From Microbacterium sp. MYb72 (lineage in GTDB: Bacteria; Actinomycetota; Actinomycetes; Actinomycetales; Microbacteriaceae): a stretch of 64,000 bases of DNA. A program made the translations under genes and the position numbers. Within the stretch, counting starts at the first letter, position 1; each line of letters opens with the position of its first letter. This document shows, piece after piece, positions 53,585 through 62,420 of this stretch. The notes below the pieces were generated by a model, which had not been told where the DNA came from, made no database searches, and saw only the letters and a program-made list of their open reading frames with translations. The DNA lies in contig NZ_PCOT01000007.1 of assembly GCF_002979415.1 (NCBI RefSeq), positions 82,997-146,996 on the forward strand, given 5' to 3'.

Positions 53585-54487
53585 ATGGAGTTCGCGGCGG
53601 CGGCGGAGACGTTCACCGAGCATCTGCAGCAGGTGCGTCGGCTGTCGCCGGCGACGGTGCGCGCCTATCGGTCGGACCTGCGTGACCTCGATGGCTCGTT
53701 CGACGGCGCCGATCTCGCGGCGGTCGATCTCGAAGTGCTGCGCGATTGGCTCTGGAAAGCCACGCAGAGAGGCGATGCGCGATCGACGCTCGCACGGCGC
53801 GCGGCGGCAGCCCGTTCTTTCTTCGCGTGGGCGCTCGAGCAGGAACTGATCGATCACGATCCGAGCCTTCGCCTCGTCGCGCCCAAGCGTGGGCGAACGC
53901 TGCCGACGGTGGCCTCTCAGGACGCGATGCGCGAACTCCTCGAAACGAAACAGGCTGCGGCGGTGAAGGGAGATCCGATCGCCCTGCGAGACCACGCGAT
54001 CCTGGAGCTCCTGTACGGAGCCGGAATCCGCGTCTCAGAACTGTGCGGGCTCGACATCGACGATCTCGATCTCGACCGCGGCACCGCCCGTGTTCTCGGA
54101 AAGGGTGCGAAGGAGAGAGTGGTTCCGTTCGGGGTGCCGGCGCGTATCGCGGTCGCCGGCTACCTCACCCGAGCGCGTCCGTCGCTCCGTGCACGAGCCG
54201 AGACCACAACGCCCGCGGTGTTCCTCGGGGCTCGTGGGGCTCGCGTCGGACCCCGAGCCGTGTACTCGCTGGTCGCCGACGCGCTCGCCCCGTTCGTCGG
54301 GGCGGAGACCGTGGGGCCGCACGCACTCAGGCACACGGCCGCCACTCACCTGCTCGACGGGGGAGCGGACCTCCGCGCGGTGCAGGAGATCCTCGGGCAC
54401 GCCAGTCTCGGCACGACGCAGATCTACACCCATGTGTCGGCCGAGCGTCTGACGGCGACTTATCGTCTGGCGCATCCCCGTGCGTGA
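53585..54487 (+). CDS. xerC: Tyrosine recombinase, XerC family
   Basis: 300 residues. It resolves chromosome dimers at dif with XerD. The N-terminal SAM-like core-binding domain is at 5-90. Catalytic residues are R149 (GAGIRVSEL), H246 and R249 (HALRHTAA), H272 and the nucleophile Y281 (GTTQIYTH). The start was chosen at the ATG after the repeat array. Housekeeping position and length favour XerC over a phage integrase. Confidence 0.9.
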   Translation: MEFAAAAETFTEHLQQVRRLSPATVRAYRSDLRDLDGSFDGADLAAVDLEVLRDWLWKATQRGDARSTLARRAAAARSFFAWALEQELIDHDPSLRLVAPKRGRTLPTVASQDAMRELLETKQAAAVKGDPIALRDHAILELLYGAGIRVSELCGLDIDDLDLDRGTARVLGKGAKERVVPFGVPARIAVAGYLTRARPSLRARAETTTPAVFLGARGARVGPRAVYSLVADALAPFVGAETVGPHALRHTAATHLLDGGADLRAVQEILGHASLGTTQIYTHVSAERLTATYRLAHPRA

Positions 54488-54556
54488 CCACGCCAGCACG
54501 TGAGCGGCTGCCTTTCTCCGACGCAATCTCGACCGCGTGCGGCGGGCCACCCCGGC

Positions 54557-55402
54557 CTAGAGCGGGGCGCAGCACGGAAGCAGCACCGCCCTGGGCACGT
54601 CTCCGAAGAGAAGCATCGGATTGATGTAGGCGCCGCCGAGCCGAACTCCGAGGTGCAGTGTGCCTGCGACCGCGTGCCCGCCGATCGCGACGGTCCCGAT
54701 CGGCTGCCCGGCCGACACAACGTCTCCGGGGGACAGGTCTGACGTCAGCGGCTCGAAGGTCGACACGTAACCGCCGGGATGCTCGATCGTGAGCAGAGCA
54801 CGGTCAACGACGATCCCGCGGAACGCCACGACGCCGTCTGCCGGTGCGTGAACGACGGAGCCGGGCGCGGAAGCCAGATCGATACCCCGGTGGCCAGGGC
54901 CGTACTCATGCGCGGGGGCGCGATAGGGAGCGGTCACCTCGTGCGCCCCGTCCAGCGGCCACGCCCACCGCGGATAGTCGCCGTCCGGATCCCCTGCTGA
55001 AACGAAGGCCCCGCTCGCAGACGCGACGGTTTGGCCTGCACGTGTGAGGGCCTCGCTCGCTGACGTGACGGCTTGGCTTGCAGGTGTGAGGGCACCGCTT
55101 GCAGACGCGACGGTTTGGCCTGCAGGTGTGAGGGTCTCGCTCGCAGACGCGACGGCTTGGACTGTAGCTGTGAGGACCCCGCTCATGGACCTGAGGACGG
55201 TGTTCCCTGTCGTGCGGATCCCGCTCCCAGGTGCGACCGGTCCACTGGCAGACATGAGGGACCCGCTGATCGGCGTGAAGACGCCGTGCGCGGGCGTGAT
55301 CGCTCGGTCCGCTGACGCGAGCGCGTCGTCCGCAGGCATGTGCGAGAGCAGGAGCAGGGCGATGAGGAGAATGCTGGTGCCGAGGCGTTCCAGGGTGCGC
55401 AT
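54557..55402 (-). CDS. M23-family (LytM-like) peptidase domain protein with 14-residue repeats
   Basis: 281 residues from ATG 55402 (an in-frame ATG is 9 nt earlier). A hydrophobic signal or anchor segment (8-20) is followed by seven 14-residue repeats (46-137) and the M23 domain (about 146-270). Zinc ligands H171 and D175 (HRGID) and H250 are present, but the first His of the HxH motif is Thr (GTLHLGV), as in other actinobacterial proteins beside rpsB. It may bind or regulate rather than cut peptidoglycan. Confidence 0.85.
   Translation of the reverse strand: MRTLERLGTSILLIALLLLSHMPADDALASADRAITPAHGVFTPISGSLMSASGPVAPGSGIRTTGNTVLRSMSGVLTATVQAVASASETLTPAGQTVASASGALTPASQAVTSASEALTRAGQTVASASGAFVSAGDPDGDYPRWAWPLDGAHEVTAPYRAPAHEYGPGHRGIDLASAPGSVVHAPADGVVAFRGIVVDRALLTIEHPGGYVSTFEPLTSDLSPGDVVSAGQPIGTVAIGGHAVAGTLHLGVRLGGAYINPMLLFGDVPRAVLLPCCAPL
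54992..55267 (-). repeat. 42-bp coding tandem repeat in the M23 gene
   Basis: Seven units of 14 codons, each starting at a Ser (residues 46, 60, 74, 88, 102, 116 and 130). The last four are close copies such as SGALTPASQAVTSA. Small hydrophobics at unit positions 4, 7, 11 and 14 give a heptad pattern. Confidence 0.85.
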
Positions 55403-55525
55403 GAGCGTCATACTGCCCCGCACGGACAGAGACGCTGCGATGCAGATCGCGTACCGGACGGAAGCGGGGGAGAAGTGGCATCGGGTCTGCCGTCGTGAAG
55501 GAGGAGTGGAGGCGACGGCATCCTG

Positions 55526-55556
55526 TATGCTGAAGGGGCACCTCGAAATCGAGGTG
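55526..55556 (+). promoter_or_regulatory. Candidate rpsB promoter (TATGCT) and 5' hairpin
   Basis: TATGCT (55526-55531) is a TANNNT -10. Just after the expected +1, CACCTCG (55539-55545) pairs with CGAGGTG (55550-55556). The leader to rpsB is about 185 nt. Apart from this hairpin the 55412-55725 gap shows nothing else I can support. Confidence 0.45.
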
Positions 55557-55725
55557 ACTACGCGTGCCCTGAGCGACCACTGCATTTCTGCGGAGGTCGT
55601 GGCATCCACTCCCACAGGTCCATCTCGCAAGAGGTGGCGGGCGTGTGTCGGGCACCAGGCAGTCCGATCATCCGATCGGCGATAACCTCAACGGCGCAGA
55701 ACCGCGCCAGAACAAGGAGACGACC

Positions 55726-56637
55726 ATGGCTGTGGTCACCATCCGCCAGCTGCTCGACAGCGGCGTGCACTTCGGACACCAGACCCGCCGGTGGAACCCG
55801 AAGGTGAAGCGCTTCATCCTCACCGAGCGCAGCGGTATCCACATCATCGACCTGCAGCAGTCGCTGGGCTACATCGACAAGGCGTACGACTTCGTCAAGG
55901 AGACCGTCGCTCACGGCGGCACCATCCTCTTCGTCGGCACCAAGAAGCAGGCGCAGGAGATCCTCGCAGAGCAGGCCACCCGCGTCGGCCAGCCCTACGT
56001 CAACCAGCGCTGGCTCGGTGGACTCCTCACCAACTTCTCCACCATCGCGAAGCGTCTCGCTCGCATGAAGGAGCTCGAGGAGCTCGACTACGAGAACCCG
56101 GCCGCTTCGGGCTTCACGAAGAAGGAGCTCCTCCTCAAGAAGCGCGAGCTCGACAAGCTGCACAAGTCGCTCGGCGGTATCCGCAACCTCACCAAGACGC
56201 CGTCCGCCCTCTGGGTCGTCGACGCCAAGCGCGAGCACCTCGCCATCGACGAGGCCAAGAAGCTCGGCATCCCGGTGATCGGCATCCTCGACACCAACGC
56301 GGACCCGGACGACTTCCAGTACCCGATCCCCGGCAACGACGACGCGATCCGCTCCGTCTCGCTGCTCACCCGCATCATCGCGGATGCAGCCGCCGAGGGT
56401 CTCCAGCAGAAGCACAACCCGGAGACGGGCGACGCCGAGCCGCTCGCGGACTGGGAGCGCGAGCTTCTCGAGACCCCGGCCGAGGAGACTCCGGCTGACG
56501 CCGCCGAGCTCGTCGAGGCCCCCGCGGTCGCCGCAGCCGACGAGGCCGGCGCCGAGGCGCACGACGAGGCCGTCGCGGTCGAGTCCGGCGAGGAGACCGC
56601 AGAGGTCGTCGCCGCCGAGGCAGCAGACTCCAAGTAA
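55726..56637 (+). CDS. rpsB: 30S ribosomal protein S2
   Basis: 303 residues. The start is at the ATG with AAGGAGA upstream. [23 protein letters not shown] and the later [20 protein letters not shown] are S2 signatures. The conserved body ends near 240; an acidic Ala/Glu-rich tail of about 60 residues follows, typical of actinobacteria. tsf follows after 50 nt in the same operon. Confidence 0.97.
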   Translation: MAVVTIRQLLDSGVHFGHQTRRWNPKVKRFILTERSGIHIIDLQQSLGYIDKAYDFVKETVAHGGTILFVGTKKQAQEILAEQATRVGQPYVNQRWLGGLLTNFSTIAKRLARMKELEELDYENPAASGFTKKELLLKKRELDKLHKSLGGIRNLTKTPSALWVVDAKREHLAIDEAKKLGIPVIGILDTNADPDDFQYPIPGNDDAIRSVSLLTRIIADAAAEGLQQKHNPETGDAEPLADWERELLETPAEETPADAAELVEAPAVAAADEAGAEAHDEAVAVESGEETAEVVAAEAADSK

Positions 56638-56687
56638 TCCACGCGAACACCACGCACACACACCTACGAAGCAAGGAGCCACCACAC

Positions 56688-57515
56688 ATGGCCAACTTCA
56701 CCATCGCCGACCTCAAGGCGCTGCGTGAGCAGCTCGGAACGGGAATGGTCGACACCAAGAAGGCGCTCGAGGAGGCTGACGGAGACGTCGAGAAGGCCAC
56801 CGAGATCCTGCGTCTGAAGGGTGCCAAGGGCAACGCGAAGCGCGCCGACCGCTCCACCAGCGAGGGCCTCATCGTCGCCCGCGAGCAGGATGGCGCTGTG
56901 ACGCTCATCGAGCTCGCCTGCGAGACCGACTTCGTCGCGAAGAACGAGCGTTTCATCGCTCTCGCCGACAAGGTCGCCGACGCTGCTGCCGCTGTCAAGG
57001 CGGACTCGGTCGAGGCGGCTCTGGCCGCTCAGGCCGGCGAGAAGAACGCCGAGACGATCATCTCGGAAGAGGCTGCGATCATCGGCGAGAAGGTCGAGCT
57101 CCGTCGCGTCCGCACCATCTCGGGCGACAAGGTCGAGGTCTACCTGCACCGCACGAGCAAGGACCTGCCGCCGCAGATCGGCGTCGTCGTCGCCTACTCG
57201 GGTGACGACGCGGAGACCGCTCGCAGCATCGCGCAGCACATCTCGTTCGCCAACCCGTCGTACCTCTCCCGTGAGGACGTCCCGGCCGACGCCGTCGAGA
57301 AGGAGCGTGAGATCGTCACCGAGATCTCCCGCAACGAGGGCAAGCCCGAGGCGGCTCTGCCGAAGATCGTCGAAGGCCGTGTGTCCGCGTTCATCAAGCA
57401 GGTCGCCCTGCTCGAGCAGGACTACGCGAAGGACAACAAGCTCTCTGTCGCCCAGGTGGCGAAGGACGCCGGTATCACCGTGACGGACTTCGCGCGCTTC
57501 AAGGTCGGCGCGTAG
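56688..57515 (+). CDS. tsf: Elongation factor Ts
   Basis: 275 residues. Nucleotide exchange factor for EF-Tu. The UBA-like N-terminus with [22 protein letters not shown] and the core motif [13 protein letters not shown] are present. AAGGAG lies before the ATG. A strong terminator hairpin follows. Confidence 0.97.
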   Translation: MANFTIADLKALREQLGTGMVDTKKALEEADGDVEKATEILRLKGAKGNAKRADRSTSEGLIVAREQDGAVTLIELACETDFVAKNERFIALADKVADAAAAVKADSVEAALAAQAGEKNAETIISEEAAIIGEKVELRRVRTISGDKVEVYLHRTSKDLPPQIGVVVAYSGDDAETARSIAQHISFANPSYLSREDVPADAVEKEREIVTEISRNEGKPEAALPKIVEGRVSAFIKQVALLEQDYAKDNKLSVAQVAKDAGITVTDFARFKVGA

Positions 57516-57522
57516 CACCGTC

Positions 57523-57557
57523 GAAGGGGTTCGGATCGTCTCGATCCGAACCCCTTC
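57523..57557 (+). terminator. Terminator of the rpsB-tsf operon
   Basis: A perfect 16-bp stem (57523-57538 with 57542-57557) and a 3-nt loop, 8 nt after tsf; followed by TTC rather than a long T-run. Confidence 0.85.
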
Positions 57558-57575
57558 TTCATGCCCAAGAGGCAC

Positions 57576-57581
57576 TATCTT
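57576..57581 (+). promoter_or_regulatory. -10 element (TATCTT) of pyrH
   Basis: TATCTT lies just after the tsf terminator, giving a leader of about 20 nt with GAGAGGAC as the ribosome site. Confidence 0.5.
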
Positions 57582-57606
57582 GAATCGGGACGAGAGGACA
57601 ACACCC

Positions 57607-58323
57607 ATGACCGAACGCACCGGACGCCGCCGCGTCCTTCTGAAACTCTCCGGTGAGGCCTTCGGCGCCGGTCAGCTGGGCGTCAACCCCGACGTCGTCA
57701 GCCAGATCGCCCGTGACATCGCGGCCGCCGTCGATCGCGTCGAGATCGCGATCGTCGTCGGTGGAGGCAACTTCTTCCGCGGCGCCGAACTCAGCCAGCG
57801 CGGTATGGACCGTGGTCGTGCGGACTACATGGGCATGCTCGGCACTGTCATGAACGCCCTCGCCCTGCAGGACTTCCTCGAGCAGGCAGGCGCACCCACC
57901 CGCGTCCAGTCCGCGATCTCGATGACCCAGGTCGCTGAGCCGTACATCCCGCTGCGCGCGGAGCGGCACATGGAGAAGGGCCGCGTCGTGATCTTCGGCG
58001 CAGGGGCAGGCCTGCCCTACTTCTCGACCGACACGGTCGCCGCTCAGCGCGCGCTCGAGATCGGCGCCCAGGAGGTCCTCGTCGCCAAGAACGGCGTCGA
58101 CGCGATCTACACCGCCGACCCGAACAAGCATGCCGATGCCGAGCGCATCGAGCGGGTCACCTACCGCGACGCGCTGCAGCGCGGCCTGAAGGTCGTCGAC
58201 TCCACGGCGTTCAGCCTGTGCATGGACAACAACATGGATATGCGCGTCTTCGGCATGGAGCCCGCGGGCAACGTGACTCGTGCGCTGCTCGGCGAGCCCA
58301 TCGGCACTCTCGTCACCGCCTGA
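57607..58323 (+). CDS. pyrH: UMP kinase
   Basis: 238 residues, amino-acid-kinase fold. It phosphorylates UMP in pyrimidine synthesis. [11 protein letters not shown] (13-23), [10 protein letters not shown] and the C-terminal [19 protein letters not shown] are family motifs. The ATG was chosen over an upstream in-frame TTG because of the ribosome site. Confidence 0.96.
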   Translation: MTERTGRRRVLLKLSGEAFGAGQLGVNPDVVSQIARDIAAAVDRVEIAIVVGGGNFFRGAELSQRGMDRGRADYMGMLGTVMNALALQDFLEQAGAPTRVQSAISMTQVAEPYIPLRAERHMEKGRVVIFGAGAGLPYFSTDTVAAQRALEIGAQEVLVAKNGVDAIYTADPNKHADAERIERVTYRDALQRGLKVVDSTAFSLCMDNNMDMRVFGMEPAGNVTRALLGEPIGTLVTA

Positions 58324-58331
58324 GCGCCTCA

Positions 58332-58348
58332 GCGGGCTCAGAGCCCGC
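58332..58348 (+). terminator. Hairpin between pyrH and frr
   Basis: GCGGGCT-CAG-AGCCCGC, a perfect 7-bp stem, 8 nt after pyrH, without a T-run. A TAGAAT -10 (58355-58360) for frr follows at once. Confidence 0.55.
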
Positions 58349-58354
58349 GACCGA

Positions 58355-58360
58355 TAGAAT
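58355..58360 (+). promoter_or_regulatory. -10 element (TAGAAT) of frr
   Basis: TAGAAT follows the pyrH hairpin and lies 30 nt before the frr GTG, which has AGGAG upstream. Confidence 0.5.
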
Positions 58361-58390
58361 TTTCAGAACACCCCGACGATAGGAGTCACC

Positions 58391-58945
58391 GTGATCGCGG
58401 ATGTCCTCGCTGAAACCACCTCTCGCATGACGCGCGCCGTCGATGCCGCCAAGGAGGACTTCGCCACGGTCCGTACGGGACGTGCGAACCCCCAGATGTT
58501 CCAGAAGGTGCTGGTGGACTACTACGGCACGCCGACCCCGCTCGCTCAGCTCGCCTCGCTCGCGAACCCCGAGGCGCGTTCGCTCATCATCACGCCGTAC
58601 GACAAGTCCGCGCTGAAGGCCATCGAGCAGGCGATCAGGGACATGCCGAACCTCGGCGCCAACCCGACCAACGACGGCAACATCGTGCGCGTGACGATGC
58701 CCGAGCTGACGGCTGACCGTCGCAAGGAGTACGTCAAGCTCGTGAAGGCCAAGGGCGAGGACGCGAAGGTCCACGTCCGCGGCATCCGTCGTAAGGCGAA
58801 AGACGAGCTGGACGCCCTGAAGAGCGAGCTCGGCGAGGACGAGATCGCTCGAGGCGAGAAGGAACTCGACGCACTCACGCGCCAGCACGTCGATCTGATC
58901 GACGACGCTCTCAAGCGCAAAGAGGCTGAGCTCCTCGAGGTGTGA
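58391..58945 (+). CDS. frr: Ribosome recycling factor
   Basis: 184 residues from a GTG with AGGAG upstream. It splits post-termination ribosomes with [17 protein letters not shown] and the [11 protein letters not shown] helix are family marks. cdsA starts 6 nt later. Confidence 0.97.
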   Translation: MIADVLAETTSRMTRAVDAAKEDFATVRTGRANPQMFQKVLVDYYGTPTPLAQLASLANPEARSLIITPYDKSALKAIEQAIRDMPNLGANPTNDGNIVRVTMPELTADRRKEYVKLVKAKGEDAKVHVRGIRRKAKDELDALKSELGEDEIARGEKELDALTRQHVDLIDDALKRKEAELLEV

Positions 58946-58951
58946 TCGGAC

Positions 58952-60106
58952 ATGTCCGACGATTCGCGCGAGGCCGTCGACGGCACGCCGCCGGGGCGCC
59001 GAGAGGCGCGCGGTTCGGCGACCCCGTCGGACGGCGTTCCGCTTGCCGATGAGGCCTTTCCGGCCTTCGACGCATCGAGCATCCCGCCGCGACCCTCGCT
59101 GCCCGCTCCCGTCCAGTCCGATGCTCTTCTGAGCACGGGGGAGCACAACGCGATCCGGGAGCAGTGGAGAGCGGCTCGCGATGAGCTGGGCAGCCACGTC
59201 TCCCATGCTCGTGACCAGCTCGATCAGGCGAACGAGCGGATCAAGCAGCGCAATGAGCGGATCAAGCAGCGCACCGGTCGGGACCTGATCCTCGCGATCG
59301 GAATCGGCCTCGCGTTCGGCGCAGCCCTTCTCGCCTCCCTTCTGTTCGACAAGGTCTACTTCGTGCCGCTGGCGCTGGCCGCCGCCCTTCTCGGGGTGTA
59401 CGAAGTCACGCTCGCGCTGCGTGGTGCCGGTCGACGGATCGATCTGGCACCGCAGCTCATCGCCGCGGCTCTGCTGGTAGGCCCTGCCTACTTCGTCGAG
59501 ATCTGGCTCGTCTGGGTGATGCTCTTCCTCGCCGTGGCCTTCGTGATCGTGTGGCGACTTGTCGCGCAGATGGTCGAGAAGGACGGGCGCACCTACGGGG
59601 ATGTCCTCTCGGATGCCGTCATCGGCGGATTCGTCCAGATCTATGTGCCCTTCCTCGCAGCGGTGGCGCTGATCCTGCTCCGTCAGGAGGGTGGACAGTG
59701 GTGGGTGCTGAGCTTCATCGCGATCGCCGTCGCGGCCGACACGGGAGCGTACGCTGCCGGCCTGGCCTTCGGTAAGCACCCGATGGCCCCCAGGATCAGC
59801 CCGAAGAAGACCTGGGAGGGATTCGCCGGGGCCGTCGTCGCGTCGATCACCGCCGGCGTGCTCCTCGCGCTGTTCCTCCTCGAGCTGCCGTGGTGGGCCG
59901 GAGCGATCTTCGGAGTCGCCATCCTGCTGTCGGCCACTCTCGGCGATCTCGCCGAGAGCATGCTCAAGCGTGACATCGGCATCAAGGACATGAGCTCCTG
60001 GCTGCCTGGGCACGGGGGGCTGCTCGATCGCCTCGACAGCATCCTGCCGTCGACGATCCCCGCCCTGTGCCTCTACTTCCTTCTCTCTCCCTGGGTGGTG
60101 CTGTGA
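58952..60106 (+). CDS. cdsA: Phosphatidate cytidylyltransferase with a long N-terminal extension
   Basis: 384 residues. It makes CDP-diacylglycerol at the membrane. About 110 cytosolic residues precede eight or so transmembrane helices; the extension is disordered, then a coiled coil with an exact NERIKQR duplication (94-107). The catalytic signature SSWLPGHGGLLDRLDS near 350 is intact. It overlaps the DivIVA-domain gene by one base. Confidence 0.94.
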   Translation: MSDDSREAVDGTPPGRREARGSATPSDGVPLADEAFPAFDASSIPPRPSLPAPVQSDALLSTGEHNAIREQWRAARDELGSHVSHARDQLDQANERIKQRNERIKQRTGRDLILAIGIGLAFGAALLASLLFDKVYFVPLALAAALLGVYEVTLALRGAGRRIDLAPQLIAAALLVGPAYFVEIWLVWVMLFLAVAFVIVWRLVAQMVEKDGRTYGDVLSDAVIGGFVQIYVPFLAAVALILLRQEGGQWWVLSFIAIAVAADTGAYAAGLAFGKHPMAPRISPKKTWEGFAGAVVASITAGVLLALFLLELPWWAGAIFGVAILLSATLGDLAESMLKRDIGIKDMSSWLPGHGGLLDRLDSILPSTIPALCLYFLLSPWVVL

Positions 60107-60684
60107 TGGCTTCAGAAGATTCTCTCGCTCTCGACAAGACCGAGGCTCCGCCGGCGTTCTCTCTCGTCAGCGGACGGACCCGCGGGTACCACCGCGCTGC
60201 CGTCGACACGTTCCTGTCCGCGGCTCGCACAGCGTTCGAGGGCGGCGGTGACCTGACCGCGGCGGATGTCCGCGTCGCGTCCTTCCCTCTGGTGAAGAAC
60301 GGCTACGTGGTGGCGGAGGTCGACGCGGCTCTCGGTCGTGTCGAGGACGCCCTCGCCGGACGCGAGCGCGACAGGGTCGTGCGCTCGCAGGGTGCGGGCG
60401 TCTGGGTCGAGCAGGCCCGCGAGGAGGCCCAGGTGATCCTGGATCATCTGGCGCGGCGCAAGCGTCATCGTTTCGCTCGAACCGGTGTGCTCACGTTCGG
60501 CTACCGGATCGACGAGGTGGACCACGTCGCCGCACGCATCGTTCGCTACCTTCGCGACGGTGAGGCGCTCACGGCCGAGCAGCTGCGCTCTGCCGCCTTC
60601 CGCATGCAGCGCGGCGGGTACCGCGAAGAGCAGGTGGATGCGCTCATCGATGCGACGGTCGACGTCATCCTGGCCGTTCGCTGA
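60106..60684 (+). CDS. DivIVA-domain protein
   Basis: 192 residues. Two copies of a short motif related to the DivIVA N-terminal domain are visible: RGYHRAAVDTFL near 28 and FGYRIDEVDHVA near 130, each followed by a short helical segment with DVR or QLR and an F-P/F-R turn. Such actinobacterial proteins bind membranes or partners at the pole or septum, but no function is established. It is coupled to cdsA by TGATG, hinting at a link to membrane synthesis. Confidence 0.75.
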   Translation: MASEDSLALDKTEAPPAFSLVSGRTRGYHRAAVDTFLSAARTAFEGGGDLTAADVRVASFPLVKNGYVVAEVDAALGRVEDALAGRERDRVVRSQGAGVWVEQAREEAQVILDHLARRKRHRFARTGVLTFGYRIDEVDHVAARIVRYLRDGEALTAEQLRSAAFRMQRGGYREEQVDALIDATVDVILAVR

Positions 60685-60715
60685 GAGTTCAGAGGCCCGT
60701 CTCAGAGATGACCGG

Positions 60716-60721
60716 TAGACT
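60716..60721 (+). promoter_or_regulatory. -10 element (TAGACT) of the secreted protein gene
   Basis: TAGACT ends 10 nt before GTG 60732. Confidence 0.4.
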
Positions 60722-60731
60722 TCCACGCATC

Positions 60732-61400
60732 GTGAACTCCCGAAAAGACATGATCTCCGAACGAAACGACGTGACGACTGCTCCGGCATCCACGGCGTTG
60801 TCGTCGCGCACGGGAACCCGCGGACGTCGGGCGGCAGGTATCGTCGCCGCTCTCGCGGTCGTCGGATTCGCGGGCGCCATGGTCGCGCCGACCGGTATCG
60901 CGCTGGCCGATCCGCCCGCAGAGGCCGCGACCGAATCGGCGTTCTCGGCGGCCCTGGTCGACACGCAGAACCTCACCGTCACGGTCGAGGGTGCGACGAT
61001 CGCTCCGATCGAGCGCGGCACCTTCTCGGTCTACGTGACCCCAAAGCCGACCCCGACGGCGACGGCGAAGCCGGCCTCGACGGGCGGCGGAGGGGGAGGT
61101 GGACCGCTCTTCTACACGGGCGGCGGCGCTCCCGCCGAGTGGATGTCGGCCGCAGGGATCGCCGAAGGCGACTGGGGATACGTCGACTACATCGTCTCCC
61201 GCGAGAGCGGATGGAATCCCAACGCGACCAACAGGAGCTCGGGCGCCTGCGGACTCGTCCAGGCTCTCCCGTGCAGCAAGGTCCCGGGCAACGGCTACGA
61301 CCCGGTGGATAACCTGCGCTGGGCGACCGGTTACGCGACCGGCCGTTACGGCAGCTGGGCGGGCGCGCAGGCGTTCTGGTCGAAGAACCACTGGTGGTGA
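60732..61400 (+). CDS. Secreted lysozyme-like (transglycosylase/aggregation-promoting-factor type) protein
   Basis: 222 residues from GTG 60732 (ATG 60750 possible). A hydrophobic signal segment (about 35-60, ending ALADP) is followed by a Thr/Pro linker, seven glycines, and an 80-residue C-terminal domain with YIVSRESGWNPNATN, GACGLVQALPCSKVPG and DPVDNLRWATGYATGRYGSW. This matches the lysozyme-like domain of aggregation-promoting factors; the Glu of SRESGW is the likely catalytic acid. It probably acts on peptidoglycan outside the cell. Confidence 0.83.
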   Translation: MNSRKDMISERNDVTTAPASTALSSRTGTRGRRAAGIVAALAVVGFAGAMVAPTGIALADPPAEAATESAFSAALVDTQNLTVTVEGATIAPIERGTFSVYVTPKPTPTATAKPASTGGGGGGGPLFYTGGGAPAEWMSAAGIAEGDWGYVDYIVSRESGWNPNATNRSSGACGLVQALPCSKVPGNGYDPVDNLRWATGYATGRYGSWAGAQAFWSKNHWW

Positions 61401-61409
61401 GCTCGGGTC

Positions 61410-61697
61410 ATGGCCCGCTCACGAAAACGCCGTCCGGCGCGCCCTGACACCGACGACTCCCTCGATCGTCTGCTCTCCTCCTGGAAGCGCACCGAGGTGC
61501 GCCGCGGCGTCGAGTGGACCGTGCAGCCGGTCTCGGGCGCCCAAGCTCTGAAGGACTACATCTGCCCCGGATGCGGTCGCTCCGTCGAGGCGGGGACGGC
61601 TCATCTCGTGGCCTGGCGTGCAGACGGGGTGCTCGGCGATGCCGCCGACCTCGCTGCGCGCCGTCATTGGCATTCGCACTGCTGGAGGATTGCATGA
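61410..61697 (+). CDS. Small zinc-ribbon-like protein
   Basis: 95 residues. A basic N-terminus is followed by YICPGCGRSVEAGTAHLVAW and a C-terminal WHSHCW, giving Cys and His residues able to bind one zinc. Actinobacterial relatives are often labelled ATP/GTP-binding, but no P-loop is present. It overlaps the hydrolase gene by 4 nt (ATGA), so they are coupled. Function is unknown. Confidence 0.75.
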   Translation: MARSRKRRPARPDTDDSLDRLLSSWKRTEVRRGVEWTVQPVSGAQALKDYICPGCGRSVEAGTAHLVAWRADGVLGDAADLAARRHWHSHCWRIA

Positions 61698-62413
61698 CCA
61701 TCGAGATCCGTGGCCCCCTGGAGCTGCCGGCGGCGCGTGAGGACATCGTCCTGCAGACGGCGGATGGTCTCACTCTCGTTGGCGAACTGGCTCTTCCCGA
61801 GGCGCATGCGCCTGTCGCGACGCTGGTGACGCTGCATCCGCTCCCGACGGCCGGCGGATTCATGGACTCCCACATCCTCCGGAAGGCGGCCGCCCGTCTC
61901 CCCGCGCTCGCGGATCTCGGAGTGCTGCGCTTCAACACGCGCGGGACGACGTCGCCCAGAGGAACGAGCGACGGCGCGTTCGACGGCGGAGCGGCCGAGC
62001 AGTTCGACGTCGCTGCCGCGATGGACTTCGTCCGCGAGCGCGCTCTTCCCCGTCCCTGGCTGGTCGGCTGGTCGTTCGGCACCGAGCTCGCGCTCAAGTA
62101 CGGCCGAGAGCACGACATCGAGGGCATCATCCTGCTGTCCCCACCGCTGCACCGCGCCACCGAGGCGGAGGTCGCCGCATGGGCGGAGACCGATCACGAG
62201 GTGGTCGTCCTCGTTCCGGAGCTCGACGACTACCTGCGCCCGAAGGAGGCGGCGGACCGATTCGCGTCGATCCCTCATGCCCGGCTGATCGCCGTCGAAG
62301 GCGGCAAGCACCTCTGGGTGGGGGAGAGCCAGACGAGGCGGGTCCTCACGGAGATCGTTGCGGCCGTCAATCCTTCCGCGCTTCCGCTGGCCACGCACTG
62401 GCCGACGGACTGA
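61694..62413 (+). CDS. Alpha/beta hydrolase
   Basis: 239 residues. The nucleophile elbow GWSFGTELAL places Ser 127; the acid is probably Asp 180 region (PELDDYLRP), and the histidine is in GGKHLWVGE near 206. TLHPLPTAGGFMDS is the oxyanion-side loop. It resembles the short dienelactone-hydrolase-like or serine aminopeptidase-like proteins; the substrate is unknown. Confidence 0.85.
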   Translation: MTIEIRGPLELPAAREDIVLQTADGLTLVGELALPEAHAPVATLVTLHPLPTAGGFMDSHILRKAAARLPALADLGVLRFNTRGTTSPRGTSDGAFDGGAAEQFDVAAAMDFVRERALPRPWLVGWSFGTELALKYGREHDIEGIILLSPPLHRATEAEVAAWAETDHEVVVLVPELDDYLRPKEAADRFASIPHARLIAVEGGKHLWVGESQTRRVLTEIVAAVNPSALPLATHWPTD

Positions 62414-62420
62414 CGACGGA

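Noticed and set aside
53585..54487. Phage or mobile-element integrase
   Set aside because: Length, full XerC motif set and placement between dprA and rpsB fit the chromosomal recombinase; there is no tRNA, attachment site or phage gene.
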